In this document: positions 45,564-56,412 of the stretch, piece after piece | Position numbering within the stretch: the stretch's first letter is position 1 | Layout: each line of letters starts with the position of its first letter | Origin: JAGXRK01 sp963714415 | GTDB lineage: Bacteria > Bacteroidota > Ignavibacteria > Ignavibacteriales > Ignavibacteriaceae | Length of the DNA: 64,000 nucleotides | NCBI GenBank assembly: GCA_963714415.1 | Contig: CAVQOL010000002.1 | Span: 62,001 to 126,000 of the forward strand | Reading direction: 5' to 3' | Notes under the pieces: model-generated | The model's database searches: none | Told to the model about the DNA's origin: nothing | What the model saw: only the letters and a program-made list of their open reading frames with translations | Program-made: the position numbers and the translations under genes

Positions 45564-46622
45564 ATGAAAGAAAAAAAAATTAAAGTTGCTGTTGTTTATA
45601 ACGAAGCCCACCCGGAATATTATAAGATTCCAGAATCCACAGAAAAAGTTGGTGATTTCCAGGAGTATTTTGAGGTTGAAAACCTGACCCCTATGGAAGA
45701 GTTTGAAATAATGGCGAAAAAACTGGGCAAAGTTGGTCTTGAGGCTTATACCCTAAACATCAAAGATAATATTCAGATGCTTATTGATGATGTGAATAAA
45801 AGCAAGCCGGATGTAATTTTTAATTTTGTTGAGATTTATAAAGATGTAGCCAGGTATGAGATGAATGTTGTTGGATTATATGAATTACTCGGAATTCCAT
45901 ATACTGGAGCTCCACCTTTAGCACTTGCTAACTGCCAGAGCAAAGCACTGACAAAAAGAATACTTAGTGAATATAAAATCCGGACACCAAGATTCAAGGT
46001 ATTCAGGAAGAAATCTAAAACCTACAGAAGTAATCTGAAATTTCCCGTAATTGTAAAACCAGCTTATGAAGATGCTAGTGTTGGAATTGAGAATGAATCA
46101 ATAGTCAGCAATGAAACAGAACATAAAGAACGAATTGATTATGTGTTTGAACATTTCAATCAGCCTGCATTGTGTGAAGAATTTATCGATGGAAGAGAAT
46201 TAAACGTTGCAGTGATTGGTGATAAGAGACCTAGGGTTCTTCCAATCAGTGAAATAGATTTTAAGAAAATGCCCGATCATCTTTACAACATTGTAAGCTA
46301 CCAGGCTAAATGGGATCCGCTTCACGAATCATATCATAAAACAATTCCAAAATGTCCTGCAAAACTTCCAAAACGTGTTGAGGAAAAAGCAAAACAAATG
46401 GCTCTTGCTGCATTTAAAGTAATGGGTGTAAGAGATTACTCAAGAGTTGATATGAGATTATCAAAAGATAATCATCTGTATGTATTGGAAGTTAATCCCA
46501 ATCCCGACCTTACAGAAGGAGCAGGATTTATGCGTTCTGCTCATGCTGCAAAAATGTCCTACGGAATGGCTCTTAAGAAAATTGTTATGTTGGCTTATGA
46601 GAGAGGGAAGAGGAAGAAATAG
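45564..46622 (+). CDS. ATP-grasp ligase, D-alanine-D-alanine-ligase-like
   Basis: 352 residues from the ATG at 45564; the frame is open from 45435 but that part overlaps the divergent gene. ATP-grasp landmarks: KFPVIVKPAYEDASVGI (ATP lysine), CEEFIDGRELNVAVIGD, and the magnesium site LEVNPNPDLTEGAGFMRSA. N-terminal AVVYNEAHPEYYK differs from true Ddl, which starts with the GG...HxVS pattern, so the substrates probably differ. It would join a carboxylate to an amine at the cost of ATP. Cell-wall Ddl is not excluded but is less likely. Confidence 0.85.
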   Translation: MKEKKIKVAVVYNEAHPEYYKIPESTEKVGDFQEYFEVENLTPMEEFEIMAKKLGKVGLEAYTLNIKDNIQMLIDDVNKSKPDVIFNFVEIYKDVARYEMNVVGLYELLGIPYTGAPPLALANCQSKALTKRILSEYKIRTPRFKVFRKKSKTYRSNLKFPVIVKPAYEDASVGIENESIVSNETEHKERIDYVFEHFNQPALCEEFIDGRELNVAVIGDKRPRVLPISEIDFKKMPDHLYNIVSYQAKWDPLHESYHKTIPKCPAKLPKRVEEKAKQMALAAFKVMGVRDYSRVDMRLSKDNHLYVLEVNPNPDLTEGAGFMRSAHAAKMSYGMALKKIVMLAYERGKRKK

Positions 46623-46656
46623 GTAGTAGTAGGTAGTTTGTAGTTAGTAGGATTTT

Positions 46657-46681
46657 AGGCACGAGTGATTGTGCCTTTTTT
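46657..46681 (+). terminator. intrinsic terminator after the ATP-grasp gene
   Basis: AGGCAC ... GTGCCT stem with an 8-base loop, followed by TTTTTT. Confidence 0.7.
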
Positions 46682-46812
46682 AATGACCTCCAAATATTCT
46701 ACCCTTTACAATTAAGTATCTTTACATCATTTTAATATGTGATAACCACAATTGATTTATAACGTAATATTGTATCTTAGTACAAAACGAAGATACTAAA
46801 GGAGACATTATT

Positions 46813-47469
46813 ATGATGAAAAAAGAATTGTTTCTTATCGCTTTTGTTATTCTGTTTAATACGTTTACTTCTGCTCAAAGTAAGTATTCTCTTGAAGGAA
46901 GCTTAGGTATCATCTCTCCAATTAATTCCTCTGCCGGATTGTTAGCTTCGGGTCAGCTAAACTATTCTTTAAATGATGCTTTACAATTATTCTGCAATGC
47001 TTCATATGGAAGCTGGGACAAATACAATATTTTTTATAATTATGAGTATTATACTTCAGAAAACCCAGATACAGGGCCTTTCAAAACATTTTCTGCTGAT
47101 GATCATTCTTTAACATCTATAAATTTGGGAAGTAGATTCAGACTTCATGAAAATAAAATAATAAATCTGTTAATTGATACTCAGATAGGTTTATCATTCC
47201 TCTCTTTCAACAAGTATAAACTTAACCAGATAGAAAATCAGGAAACAGGTCAGATTGATTTAGTACCAGATGTGAGCTCTCCATTAAAAATAAATGAAAC
47301 TCTATTATCATTTGGAGTTGGACCGGTTTTCGAAAGAAAGATCAATTCATCTTTTAGTCTTTATCTGTCTGCTAAACTTAATACTATGATCAATGCAGGT
47401 GATACTGATTTTATAAGCAAGAGAGGAACATATTTTCTAGTTGCTGCCGGTTTTACTCATGCTATTTAA
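46813..47469 (+). CDS. outer-membrane-type beta-barrel protein, unknown
   Basis: 218 residues with a signal peptide (to TFTSAQ) and alternating-residue beta strands (YSLEGSLGIISPINSSAG, LNYSLNDALQLFCNASYG, INLGSRFRLHENKI), ending YFLVAAGFTHAI. This is the plan of small outer-membrane barrels. No family name can be given. GGAGAC precedes the start; the second ATG (46816) is equally possible. A dispersed palindrome follows. Confidence 0.7.
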   Translation: MMKKELFLIAFVILFNTFTSAQSKYSLEGSLGIISPINSSAGLLASGQLNYSLNDALQLFCNASYGSWDKYNIFYNYEYYTSENPDTGPFKTFSADDHSLTSINLGSRFRLHENKIINLLIDTQIGLSFLSFNKYKLNQIENQETGQIDLVPDVSSPLKINETLLSFGVGPVFERKINSSFSLYLSAKLNTMINAGDTDFISKRGTYFLVAAGFTHAI

Positions 47470-47513
47470 TGCTTTTAAAACAAAAAACAAGATCCATTTC
47501 CGAATCGGGTTTT

Positions 47514-47566
47514 ACCTCTCCCTCAATCCCTCTCCTTACAAAGGAGAGGGAAGCAAAGGGTGAGGT
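47514..47566. repeat. GC-richer dispersed palindrome
   Basis: CCCTCTCCTT-ACA-AAGGAGAGGG (47528-47550, 10-bp perfect arms) inside an outer imperfect stem ACCTCTCCC ... GGGTGAGGT. The base composition is unlike its AT-rich surroundings and it abuts the end of the convergent DUF6580 gene. Confidence 0.65.
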
Positions 47567-48096
47567 TAAGCTTTTACTTTCACAAGCTGCGGGAATTTTA
47601 CTTTTACTAACTCAAACAAACCGAACATTACCCCGGTATAGAATAAATCTCCAATTAGTGTGTTATGGAAAAAAGGAATTGCAGCAGTAAAGCAAACTGC
47701 CAATCCTGTTAGATTAGTTGGGTATAATGTATCTGTTGCCCAGAATGCAAGATTGGTAAGTACAAAAAACAAAACTGATGCGCTTACGGAAGCCAGAATT
47801 ACTGTTAAAACAGATTTCTTCTTAAGCATTATCATTCCTAATCCTACAATCAAAATGAAGCCTAAATAAACTGCCCACATTGTATTGTGAAATCCTAAGA
47901 ACAAATCGGTTAAAAACAACGCAGCAAGCGGAATAACAAAAGCGAATGCTTTCTTATTAAAATATGCACCTCCGAATAAAGCCATTGCTGCTATTGGTGC
48001 AAAGTTTGGTGGATGTGGTAAAAGTCGAATTAAAGCAGCAACTAATATCATACCCGTAAGCATTAAAAATCTTGGTGATAATTTTAATGAATTCAT
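47566..48096 (-). CDS. DUF6580-type membrane protein, putative B12-linked transporter component
   Basis: 176 residues, about five or six helices. PPNFAPIAAMALFGGAYF and PLAALFLTDLFLG (residues 30-66) are typical of the DUF6580 'putative transport protein' group, which resembles ECF S-components. It is transcribed in the same direction as the riboswitch-controlled BtuB-like gene 130 bases upstream, so it is a candidate for moving cobalamin across the inner membrane. Substrate is inferred from context only. Confidence 0.78.
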   Translation of the reverse strand: MNSLKLSPRFLMLTGMILVAALIRLLPHPPNFAPIAAMALFGGAYFNKKAFAFVIPLAALFLTDLFLGFHNTMWAVYLGFILIVGLGMIMLKKKSVLTVILASVSASVLFFVLTNLAFWATDTLYPTNLTGLAVCFTAAIPFFHNTLIGDLFYTGVMFGLFELVKVKFPQLVKVKA

Positions 48097-48225
48097 TTCA
48101 GATCCTTTCCTTTAAAATCTTAGTAAATATTTACTGTTTATAATTGTTCAAAAATAGAGTTTGTTATTGTTTAAAGTCAAACGTCAAATGTGAAAAGAGA
48201 AAGACTTGTTTATATTATCTCACAC

Positions 48226-50179
48226 TTAATTTAAAGTAACATTTATTCCTCCGTAAACTGACAAGCCGGCTGTTCCGTATCCAAATACTTCTTCATAATC
48301 TGAATCTAAAAGATTTTCAATTCGCAAATTCAATCGTAAAAAATCAAACAATCTATAGTGTGCCGCAACATTCAGAAGAACATAAGGATCAAGCTGTATT
48401 CTTGTAGACGGAAATGTACTGAAATCTAAATCATCTTCTTTTGCCGACATAAATCACTTCAACATTCGCATTTGTTTTTTCTGAGAAATTATAGCTTATG
48501 TATCCACCGATTTTATGTTCCGGTCTTCTTATAAGTTTTCGGTCTTCTTCAGCTAATCCTTCACTTTTATCTTTTGCATCAGTGTAAGTATAATTCAATT
48601 TAGCATCCAAACCCAAAAATGGTTTTATTGTGGAATATACTTCAACACCCTTTGTTTCAGCCTTATTGATGTTTATTGTTTTATAGTTGTTATCGAATCC
48701 GAATAAATCTTTATAATCATTTTCGAAATATGTTACGCCGAATGATAATCCTTCATTCCAGAAAAACTGTTCTATTCCGGCATCCCAGCCAAAACTTTTT
48801 TCAGGATTCAAATCAGGATTTCCAAATGCCGGATCGTATAAATAAAATAATGATGGTGCTTTGAAACCCGTTCCGACTGTTGCTTTTAATTTTGTTCCCG
48901 TTTGCCAGAATATGTAAGCAGGTGCAATTCTGTAAGTAAAAGACGAGCCGAATTTATCGTGGTTATCAAATCGTACTCCTGCCGAGGCAAAAAATTCATC
49001 ACCGATTTTTAGTTGATCCTGAAAATATATGCCAAATGTTTTGGCATCACTTTTCGGAAAAAGACTTATAAAATCACCGAAAGCAGAGGAGGAATTAAAT
49101 TCTGAAACAGTTTCATCGATTTCAAAATCAACACCGAGAGAAATTAAATTATTTTCAATAATACTAAAATTGTTTTGCCAGTCAAGTTTAAGCTTTCGTC
49201 CGTCATAAAAACTTGTTGAAGCAGAAAAGTTATTAATTGTTTCATCGTATTTATATTTTCTGATATTTCGAATAAAGGAAACGCCGACCTTTTGATCCCA
49301 TGCATTATCAAAGAGATTAAAAAGACTTTCACCTCTTAAAGATAATTCTTCCTGATTGAACTTATAAGTTGGGTCATCACCATAAATTCCGGATTGATCA
49401 TAATCGGCTTTCGATTTCAAAAATCTGAAATAAAAATTAGTCTTTACATTTTCGGAAAATCGATAACCTAAAGCAGTTGAGATATTATCATTTTGAAAAC
49501 CGTCTTTTTCAGTGTTGCCATATTTTTCGTTGGCTGCAGAAAATCCATCACTCTTAACCCTGCCTAAGTTCATTGAATAATTAAGCTTGCCTAAAATTCC
49601 AGTTAAACCTGCTGTTGTCTTAAATGTGCTGTATGATCCACCTTCTGTTGATAGAGAAAATCTCGGAGAACCTGAACCTTTTGTTGTAATTATGTTTATA
49701 ACACCGGCAAGTGCATCGGAACCATAAAGAATAGATTGAGGACCTCTTAAAATTTCTATGCGCTCAATATTATCTGTAGGTAACGCAGAGAAATCATAAA
49801 CTCCATTCGGATCGCTTGTCAAGTTCATCTCTATACCGTCAACTAAAACATGAGTGTAAGATGGACTTCCGCCACGCATATAAACATTTGATAAAGTTCC
49901 GCCTCCACCTTGTGATGTAAAACTCAAACCGTATTCATTTTTTAATAGGTCGTATAAACTGAAAGCATTTCGGTTAGATATCTCAACTGAATCAATAATG
50001 CTGATTGAATTGGCTAATTCAAGTGTGCTTGAATTTGTTTTTGTAGCTGAAATAACCACATCCGAGAGTTTGTAAATTCCTGTAGAATCTGTTTTTTGAA
50101 CTATCAAATTTTGAGAGTATAAAAAAGCAGAAAACAGAAAAAATGAAAAGAACACAAAAAAGAATTTTGTTTGATGCAT
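48226..50179 (-). CDS. btuB: TonB-dependent receptor, BtuB-like, one frameshift
   Basis: From the ATG at 50179 (AGGAG 8 bases upstream): signal peptide (to FLYSQ), TonB box-like region, plug domain (SDVVISATKTNS ... VYMRGGSPSYTHVLVDGIEM, ERIEILRGPQSILYGSDALAG), then a 22-strand-type barrel. At 48440 the frame shifts by one base in an AAAAG run; EDDLDFSTFPSTRIQLDPYV and IENLLDSDYEEVFGYGTAG continue in the next frame to 48226. Restored length about 650 residues, normal for BtuB. It imports cobalamin through the outer membrane, supported by the riboswitch just upstream. Confidence 0.88.
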
Positions 50180-50304
50180 AGAAGTTACTCCTGTAAAATG
50201 AAATTGAAAGTAACTTCGCGTGTTAAAAAAGTTGAGATAAAACGAATGGAGAAGGAAGACCATCGTTAATCTTACCTTTCTCGCGAAGGCTGATTAATTA
50301 ACTT

Positions 50305-50517
50305 TTATGGCAGGTCTCCTGGCTTTTAGCAAATGTTCAATGTTAAGTGTTTAATGTTCGATGAATTTCATTGAACATTTAGAATTGAAAATTTAACATT
50401 GCAACAAAGTTGCTATTTACAGTTGCGCGACAGCATCGGAATTTCCCGTATTGCGAGAGCACCGAATTTCCCTATAATTCCCTTTCAATCCCAAAATGTT
50501 CGGGATAGCGGGACACC
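50305..50517 (-). promoter_or_regulatory. cobalamin (B12) riboswitch
   Basis: On the minus strand AGGGAAATTCGGTGC, then GATGCTGTCGCGCAACTGTA, then, after a variable arm, the B12 box AGCCAGGAGACCTGCC at about 50309-50325 occur in the order of the class I cobalamin aptamer. The variable arm contains a long AT-rich hairpin (AATGTTCAATG type repeats). A CAGCCTTCGCGAGAAAG segment after the box probably belongs to the expression platform. It lies about 130 bases before the btuB start. Confidence 0.95.
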
Positions 50518-50790
50518 ATAAAACTTGTTCAAAGAACTGATGTTAAAATAGTTTTTATTAGTATAACTTCAAATTTCTTGGTTTTTTTTGCCTAATTACT
50601 TCTCAGTTTTAACTTTTTTTTCTAAGTTGCATTATAATTTTTATTATCAAATGTTAACATTATACATTTCATTGATACAAGAGTATAAAATATTTTTCTC
50701 TGTTAACTTTGAGCATTGTTACAATTCAAAATATCTTCCTATCAAACTCATTTTTCCATTTAATCATACTGAATCAGAAGGAGTTTTATA

Positions 50791-51468
50791 ATGGGTTGGT
50801 TTTTAAAATTTGCAAACTCCTCGATCGGCAAAAAAATTACTATGGCGGTCACAGGGAGTTTTCTGATCATTTTTCTGATCATTCACCTGATCGGAAATAT
50901 CACTTTGTTTTTTGGTCCTAGTGCGTTCAATGGGTATGTAAGCGCACTTGACGTTGTTAAGCCTTTAATCCGTGTCATCGAAGTTGTGCTTCTGGCTGCA
51001 TTTCTTTTTCACATTTATAACGGCTTGACTTTATGGCTTCAAAATAGAAGAGCCCGTGGGACAGGTTATAAGATTAACGGTTCTTCTGAAAATAGTGATG
51101 TATTTTCCAGAACTATGGTTTTATCAGGTTCAATTATTTTGATTTTTCTCGTCTCTCATCTCTATACTTTCTTTTGGAGGTTTAACTTCTATGATCCGAT
51201 GAAGTTTGCTGACAATCATGAATACTTCGACATAGTAGTTTACTTCTTTGGAATCTGGTGGTATGTTATTCTTTATGTTATTGCAATGATTCTTTTAGGA
51301 TACCATCTCAATCATAGCTTTCAAAGTGCATTCCAAACTTTTGGCTGGACTCACAAAAAATATACTCCGATTATTGAAAAAATTGGAACTGCTTATGCAA
51401 TTATTATGGCAGCAGGTTTTGCTTCAATGCCCATTTATTTCTTTTTCTTTTACGGAGGTAACCAATGA
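50791..51468 (+). CDS. sdhC: succinate dehydrogenase/fumarate reductase cytochrome b subunit (b558 type)
   Basis: 225 residues, five hydrophobic helices: about 17-40, 60-80, 105-128, 150-175 and 200-222. Histidines in helices (IIHLIGNITLF, FHIYNGL, SHLYTF, YHLNHSF) fit the two haem b ligands of the single-subunit B-type anchor. It overlaps sdhA by 4 bases. It transfers electrons between menaquinone and the Fe-S subunit in the inner membrane. Confidence 0.93.
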   Translation: MGWFLKFANSSIGKKITMAVTGSFLIIFLIIHLIGNITLFFGPSAFNGYVSALDVVKPLIRVIEVVLLAAFLFHIYNGLTLWLQNRRARGTGYKINGSSENSDVFSRTMVLSGSIILIFLVSHLYTFFWRFNFYDPMKFADNHEYFDIVVYFFGIWWYVILYVIAMILLGYHLNHSFQSAFQTFGWTHKKYTPIIEKIGTAYAIIMAAGFASMPIYFFFFYGGNQ

Positions 51469-53377
51469 CAAAGTTAGAATCAAAAATTCCCGAAGGACAC
51501 ATTTCGGAAAAGTGGACAAATCATAAATTTAATATGAAGCTGGTTAATCCGGCTAACAAAAGAAAATTTGATATTATTGTTGTTGGAACAGGTTTAGCAG
51601 GAGCTTCTGCTGCCGCTTCACTCGGTGAACTTGGTTATAACGTGAAAGCATTTACATTTCATGATAGCGCAAAACGAGCACACAGTATTTCCGCACAAGG
51701 TGGTATTAACGCGTCAAAAAATTATCAGAATGACGGAGATTCTACATACAGATTATTTTATGATACAGTTAAAGGTGGAGACTTTAGAGCACGTGAAGCA
51801 AATGTTCATCGTCTTGCAGAAGTAAGCGGAAATATAATGGATCAATGTGTTGCTCAAGGTAGTTCCTTTTGCAAGAGAATACGGCGGACTGCTTGATAAC
51901 CGTTCTTTTGGAGGTGCACAGGTTTCAAGAACTTTTTATGCAAGAGGACAAACGGGTCAGCAGCTTTTACTTGGTGCTGTTAGTGCTCTGAACCGTCAGA
52001 TAAATAAAGGTTCTGTTAAACTTTTTACAAGAAGAGAAATGCTTGATGTTGTTGTAGTAGATGGTGCTGCAAAGGGAATTGTCTGCAGAAATCTTCTTAC
52101 AGGTGAGATAGAAAAATATTCAGCACATGCTGTTTGTCTTGCAACCGGAGGTTATGCAAACGTATTCTTCCTTTCAACAAATGCAATGAACTGTAATGCA
52201 ACAGCAATCTGGCGTGCACATAAACGAGGTGCTTTCTTCGGAAATCCCAGCTTCACACAAATTCATCCAACCTGTTTACCACTGCACGGTGAATCACAAT
52301 CCAAATTAACTTTAATGAGTGAATCATTACGTAATGACGGCAGAGTTTGGGTTTCGATGAAAAAGAACGATATGCGGAATCCGAATGATATTCCTGAGGA
52401 TGAAAGGGATTATTATCTCGAAAGAAAATATCCTTCATTCGGAAATCTTGCCCCAAGAGATATTTCTTCCAGGGCAGCAAAGGAAGTTTGTGATGAAGGA
52501 AGGGGTGTAAAAGGCGGTGAGGCTGTTTATCTTGATTTTAAGGATGCTATAAAAAGACTTGGGCAAAAAGTAATAGAAGAACGCTATGGAAACCTGTTTG
52601 AGATTTATGAAACTATCACGGGAGAAAATCCTTATCAAGTCCCGATGATGATTTATCCAGCACCACACTACACAATGGGCGGACTTTGGGTTGATTATAA
52701 TTTAATGAGCACTATTCCCGGACTGTTTGTCCTTGGGGAAGCAAACTTTTCAGATCATGGTGCAAACCGTTTAGGTGCATCAGCACTTATGCAGGGACTT
52801 GCAGATGGTTATTTTGTTATTCCTTATACAATGGGTGATTATCTTGCATCTGCAAAACCAACTGCTGTTAAAACAGATCATCCCGAATTTGAAAAAGTTG
52901 CAACTGAAGTTAAGAATCTCACTAATAAACTTCTCTCGATTAAAGGTAAAAGAACGGTTGATGATCTTCACAAACAGCTTGGAAGAATTATGTGGAATAA
53001 AGTTGGAATGGCCAGAACTGAAAAAGGACTTGAAAGAGGGGATAACTGAAATCAGGGAATTAAAGGCAGAATTCTGGAAGAATGTTACAATTCCCGGCAG
53101 TGGTGATGATATTAATCAAACTCTTGAGCGTGCAGGAAGATTAGTTGATTATTTTGAGCTTGGTGAATTGATGGCTGTGGATGCTCTTGACAGAAATGAA
53201 TCCTGCGGCGGACACTTCAGAACAGAATATCAGTTTGAAGATGGTGAAGCAAAACGTGATGATGAAAATTATTCTTATGTTTCTGCCTGGGAGTTTGCAG
53301 GTGAAAATAAATGGAATCTTCATAAAGAAAAACTTGAATTCGAATATGTGAAACCGGCAATAAGGAGTTACAAATAA
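51465..53377 (+). CDS. sdhA: succinate dehydrogenase flavoprotein subunit, two frameshifts
   Basis: Three frames make one SdhA of about 637 residues. Part 1 (to about 51858) has IIVVGTGLAGASAAASLGEL (FAD site) and the HSISAQGG flavin-attachment region. At 51860 an extra A in GGTAGTT shifts to part 2 (PFAREYGGLLDNRSFGG, RGQTGQQLL, QIHPTCLPLHG, HYTMGGLWVDY, GEANFSDHGANRLGASAL). At about 53037 an extra G in AGAGGGG shifts to part 3 (ITEIRELKAEFW to the stop at 53377). Everything expected is present, so these are most likely sequencing indels. It oxidises succinate in the SdhCAB complex. Confidence 0.92.
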
Positions 53378-54147
53378 TGGAAGCAAAGAAATTAAACCTT
53401 AAGCTTAAAATCTGGAGACAGAAAAACACAAACTCTGTTGGAAGTTTTGTTGACTACGATGTTCAGGTTTCACCTGACGCTTCTTTCCTTGAAATGATCG
53501 ATGAAATTAACAATAGACTCGAAGCAAAAGATGAAGAGGCAATTCACTTTGAAAGCGATTGCCGTGAAGGTATTTGCGGAACCTGCGGATTGGTCATTAA
53601 CGGAAGACCTCACGGACCACTAGCTAAAATTGCTACCTGTCAGCTACATATGAGAAATTTTAAGGATGGAGATATTATTTGGGTAGAGCCGTTCCGGGCA
53701 AAGGCATTTCCTATTATAAAAGATTTGATGGTAGATCGATCCGGATTCGATAAAATTCTTGCGGCAGGTGGATATGTTTCTGTAAACACCGGCGGAACTC
53801 CGGATGCAAACATGATTCCAATATCAAAAGATGTAGCAAGTTTGGCAATGGACGCAGCTTCTTGTATTGGATGCGGTGCGTGCGTTGCATCTTGTAAAAA
53901 CGCATCTGCAATGCTTTTTGTTTCAGCAAAAGTATCTCAGTATGCTTTACTGCCTCAAGGTCAACCGGAACGTTATCGCAGAGTAGAGCGTATGGTAAAA
54001 GTTATGGATGAACTTGGCTTCGGAAGCTGTACAAACACCTATGCCTGTGAAGCTGAATGCCCGAAAGGAATTTCTGTTACTAATATTGCGAGAATGAATC
54101 GTGATTTTGTAATGTCTAAATTCAAATCACAAGAAGTGGAAGTGTAA
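53377..54147 (+). CDS. sdhB: succinate dehydrogenase iron-sulfur subunit
   Basis: 256 residues. The [2Fe-2S] site is CREGICGTCG (near residue 62-71) with a later C in IATCQLH. The [4Fe-4S]/[3Fe-4S] part has CIGCGACVASCKN and CEAECPKGIS. Starts on the last base of the sdhA stop (ATAATG) after AAGGAG-like sequence. Completes the CAB order of the operon; a terminator lies 60 bases downstream. Confidence 0.96.
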   Translation: MEAKKLNLKLKIWRQKNTNSVGSFVDYDVQVSPDASFLEMIDEINNRLEAKDEEAIHFESDCREGICGTCGLVINGRPHGPLAKIATCQLHMRNFKDGDIIWVEPFRAKAFPIIKDLMVDRSGFDKILAAGGYVSVNTGGTPDANMIPISKDVASLAMDAASCIGCGACVASCKNASAMLFVSAKVSQYALLPQGQPERYRRVERMVKVMDELGFGSCTNTYACEAECPKGISVTNIARMNRDFVMSKFKSQEVEV

Positions 54148-54204
54148 AAAATTAAAAACAAAAGACGGAAACACCTGTTTTTCAAAAAGCTTATCAAAGA
54201 ACTT

Positions 54205-54235
54205 AAATCCCGGTTAGAATTTAATCGGGATTTTT
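54205..54235 (+). terminator. intrinsic terminator of the sdh operon
   Basis: AAATCCCG ... CGGGATTT stem followed by a T tract. A lone second copy of TTTAATCGGGATTTTT, without its partner arm, occurs near 54396. Confidence 0.75.
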
Positions 54236-54438
54236 ATATCTGAAGGTGAATCAATACTGTATATAGAGCAGTTGCCATTAGTCAAATCAAACTCGGGATG
54301 CATCCATTAGCTAATTATAATGGATTTAATAGATTATTTATCTGAATATGAAAATAATCCTTAATTATTTTAGATAACTCATTTATTAGATGAACTTTAA
54401 TCGGGATTTTTTATATTTTTGCAGATAATTTAGAAGCT

Positions 54439-56411
54439 ATGTCAAATATTATGTTTCAAACGGAAATAAAATTTATAACAGACTTTACACTTAATTACGT
54501 AAAGAAGCTTGGTGCGTTTTTCACATTTGAAAGATTATTGGAAACGAACATTCATCCTGCTATTAAACAATATATAAATGCGGAATTTGAATTTCTTATT
54601 TATGAAGATCGGCAGAAACTAATTCAGGGTTCTTTGTTTGATTATTCCGGAAATAAAATTAATCACAACTTTTCAATAATTGCCGAGGAGATAAAGAAAA
54701 CAAAAAAAGTATCCTATGAAGATATGAAAATTCTTATCTCACGTGCCGTATCATTTAATGTTAGTTATATTTTAAAACCAAATTGGTCTTTACAGAAGTT
54801 AATATTTGGTGAAAAGAAGAGCATTTCTGTTGCAGAACTTGAACTCGTGCTGAATTACCTTTACTTCTTTGACTATCTGAAGAATGTATTTAAAGCATAT
54901 CTTTCAAAAAGAAATATTGCAAACCTATCTTCCACAGAATTTGAACTAATCCTTAACAAAATCGATAGGGAATTATTTTCTGCTCATTTTGAAAAACTAG
55001 TGGATAATTCTCTGGTGTCAATAGCAGATCTTGTTTAGCATAGGCGGATTAAATAAAAAAAATATCTCGGTTGAAGCCGTCGAAATATTTCTTAAAGAAA
55101 AGAATCTCATTGATCATCTGTTAAAATTGAAGCGTGCAATTCCCAATCCGGGCAAAAGAAAATATGACATTGATGATATAAGAAGAATAATTTATTCTGC
55201 CACACCTGTTGAACCCGAATCAATAAATCCAGCTTTTGAAGAACCTGAAACCGAAGTTGATGGTGATTTTGAAAAAGTTAAAACTCTAGAAGAAGCAGAA
55301 ATAAAATCATTAACTCAAACAGAAGAATTTCTTGAAGAAGAACCCAAATCCGATGACAATATTATTCAGGAGTTAGTTCAGGACGAAATTGTTAAAAAAG
55401 ATATAGAGGAATTAATTGAAGACAGGGAACCGGTTGAGGAAATCTCTGAAGAAGAAAATTTGGAAGTTAAAAAAGAAGAAGAACCTGTTTGGGAAAAAGA
55501 AATAATTGTTGAAAAAGAACCCGATGCAATTAAAACGGAGGATAAAAAGAAATCAGTAGACTTGACAGATGATCTGAAGGAAGAAGAAGTTGTTAGTCCC
55601 GAAGCTGAAGGAAGGGTTTTTTCTTCGTTTTTAGATGATGCTGATAAAAAGGTTGAAGAAAAAACTGCCGATAAAACTGTTGAAGACATGTCGGAGAAAA
55701 CAGCTCAGGACAAACCGTCTGAAGAAGAAGATACTTGAATTATTATCTAAAGATGAAAGTGATATAATTGAAGATCCGGAACTTTTAAATGAAAAAGATG
55801 AACAAGAACTTTTTTCGTTTTATGAAGAAGAATTAAAAGATTTTGATATAGTTGCCCCGGATGAAGAAGAAGGTATCAATATTGAAGATATAGAAACAAA
55901 AGAAAAAGAGAATGAGAAGGAAGATATTCCTAAGGAAATTGAGCAATCGAAAATAGAGGAAGAGTCAGTTAAATTTGACGAATTAGAAATTGAAGATGAA
56001 GAAAATTTTGATGAGCAAATTGAAGAAACGGAAATTGAAGAAAAATCCGAATCTCCAATCACAGAAAAAATCGAAATAGAAAAAGTTGAATTAACGAAAC
56101 CGGAAATTCAAGAGAAAAAAGAAGCGGTTGAAGAAAGCATTAAAAAGGAATTGCCGAAAGTTACAAAGAAAAGAAAAAGAGATATTTTTAGTTTCTTAAG
56201 CTCAAAGGAAATAGATAAAATAACTGATTCAATATTCAATTCTGATAGTGAAGATTTTGCAAATACGATTGAAAAAATTTCTGAATGTGAGAACTATCAA
56301 AAAGCAACGGAAATTCTAAAAGCTCTTTTTATCTCAATTAAAATTAGTCCTCAATCAAAACAAGCAGTAATTCTAACTAACGCTGTAGCTAACTACTTCG
56401 ATCAGGTTTAA
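54439..56411 (+). CDS. large acidic low-complexity protein upstream of obgE, two frameshifts
   Basis: Three overlapping pieces form one protein of about 657 residues. Residues 1-198 are folded-looking (VKKLGAFFTFERLLETNIHP, LELVLNYLYFFDYLKNVFKA). A shift at about 55028 gives FSIGGLNKKNISVEAVEIFL, followed by some 350 residues dominated by E, K and D (EEISEEENLEVKKEEEP style), with a second shift near 55728. A conserved-looking C-terminus follows (KRKRDIFSFLSSKEIDKITD, FANTIEKISECENYQKATEI). It ends one base before obgE. I do not recognise the family. The layout suggests two folded ends joined by a flexible acidic linker. Confidence 0.72.
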
Positions 56412-56412
56412 T

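Noticed and set aside
51847..53049. Programmed frameshifting in sdhA
   Set aside because: No slippery heptamer or downstream structure at either site, and the same kind of break occurs in many unrelated genes here.
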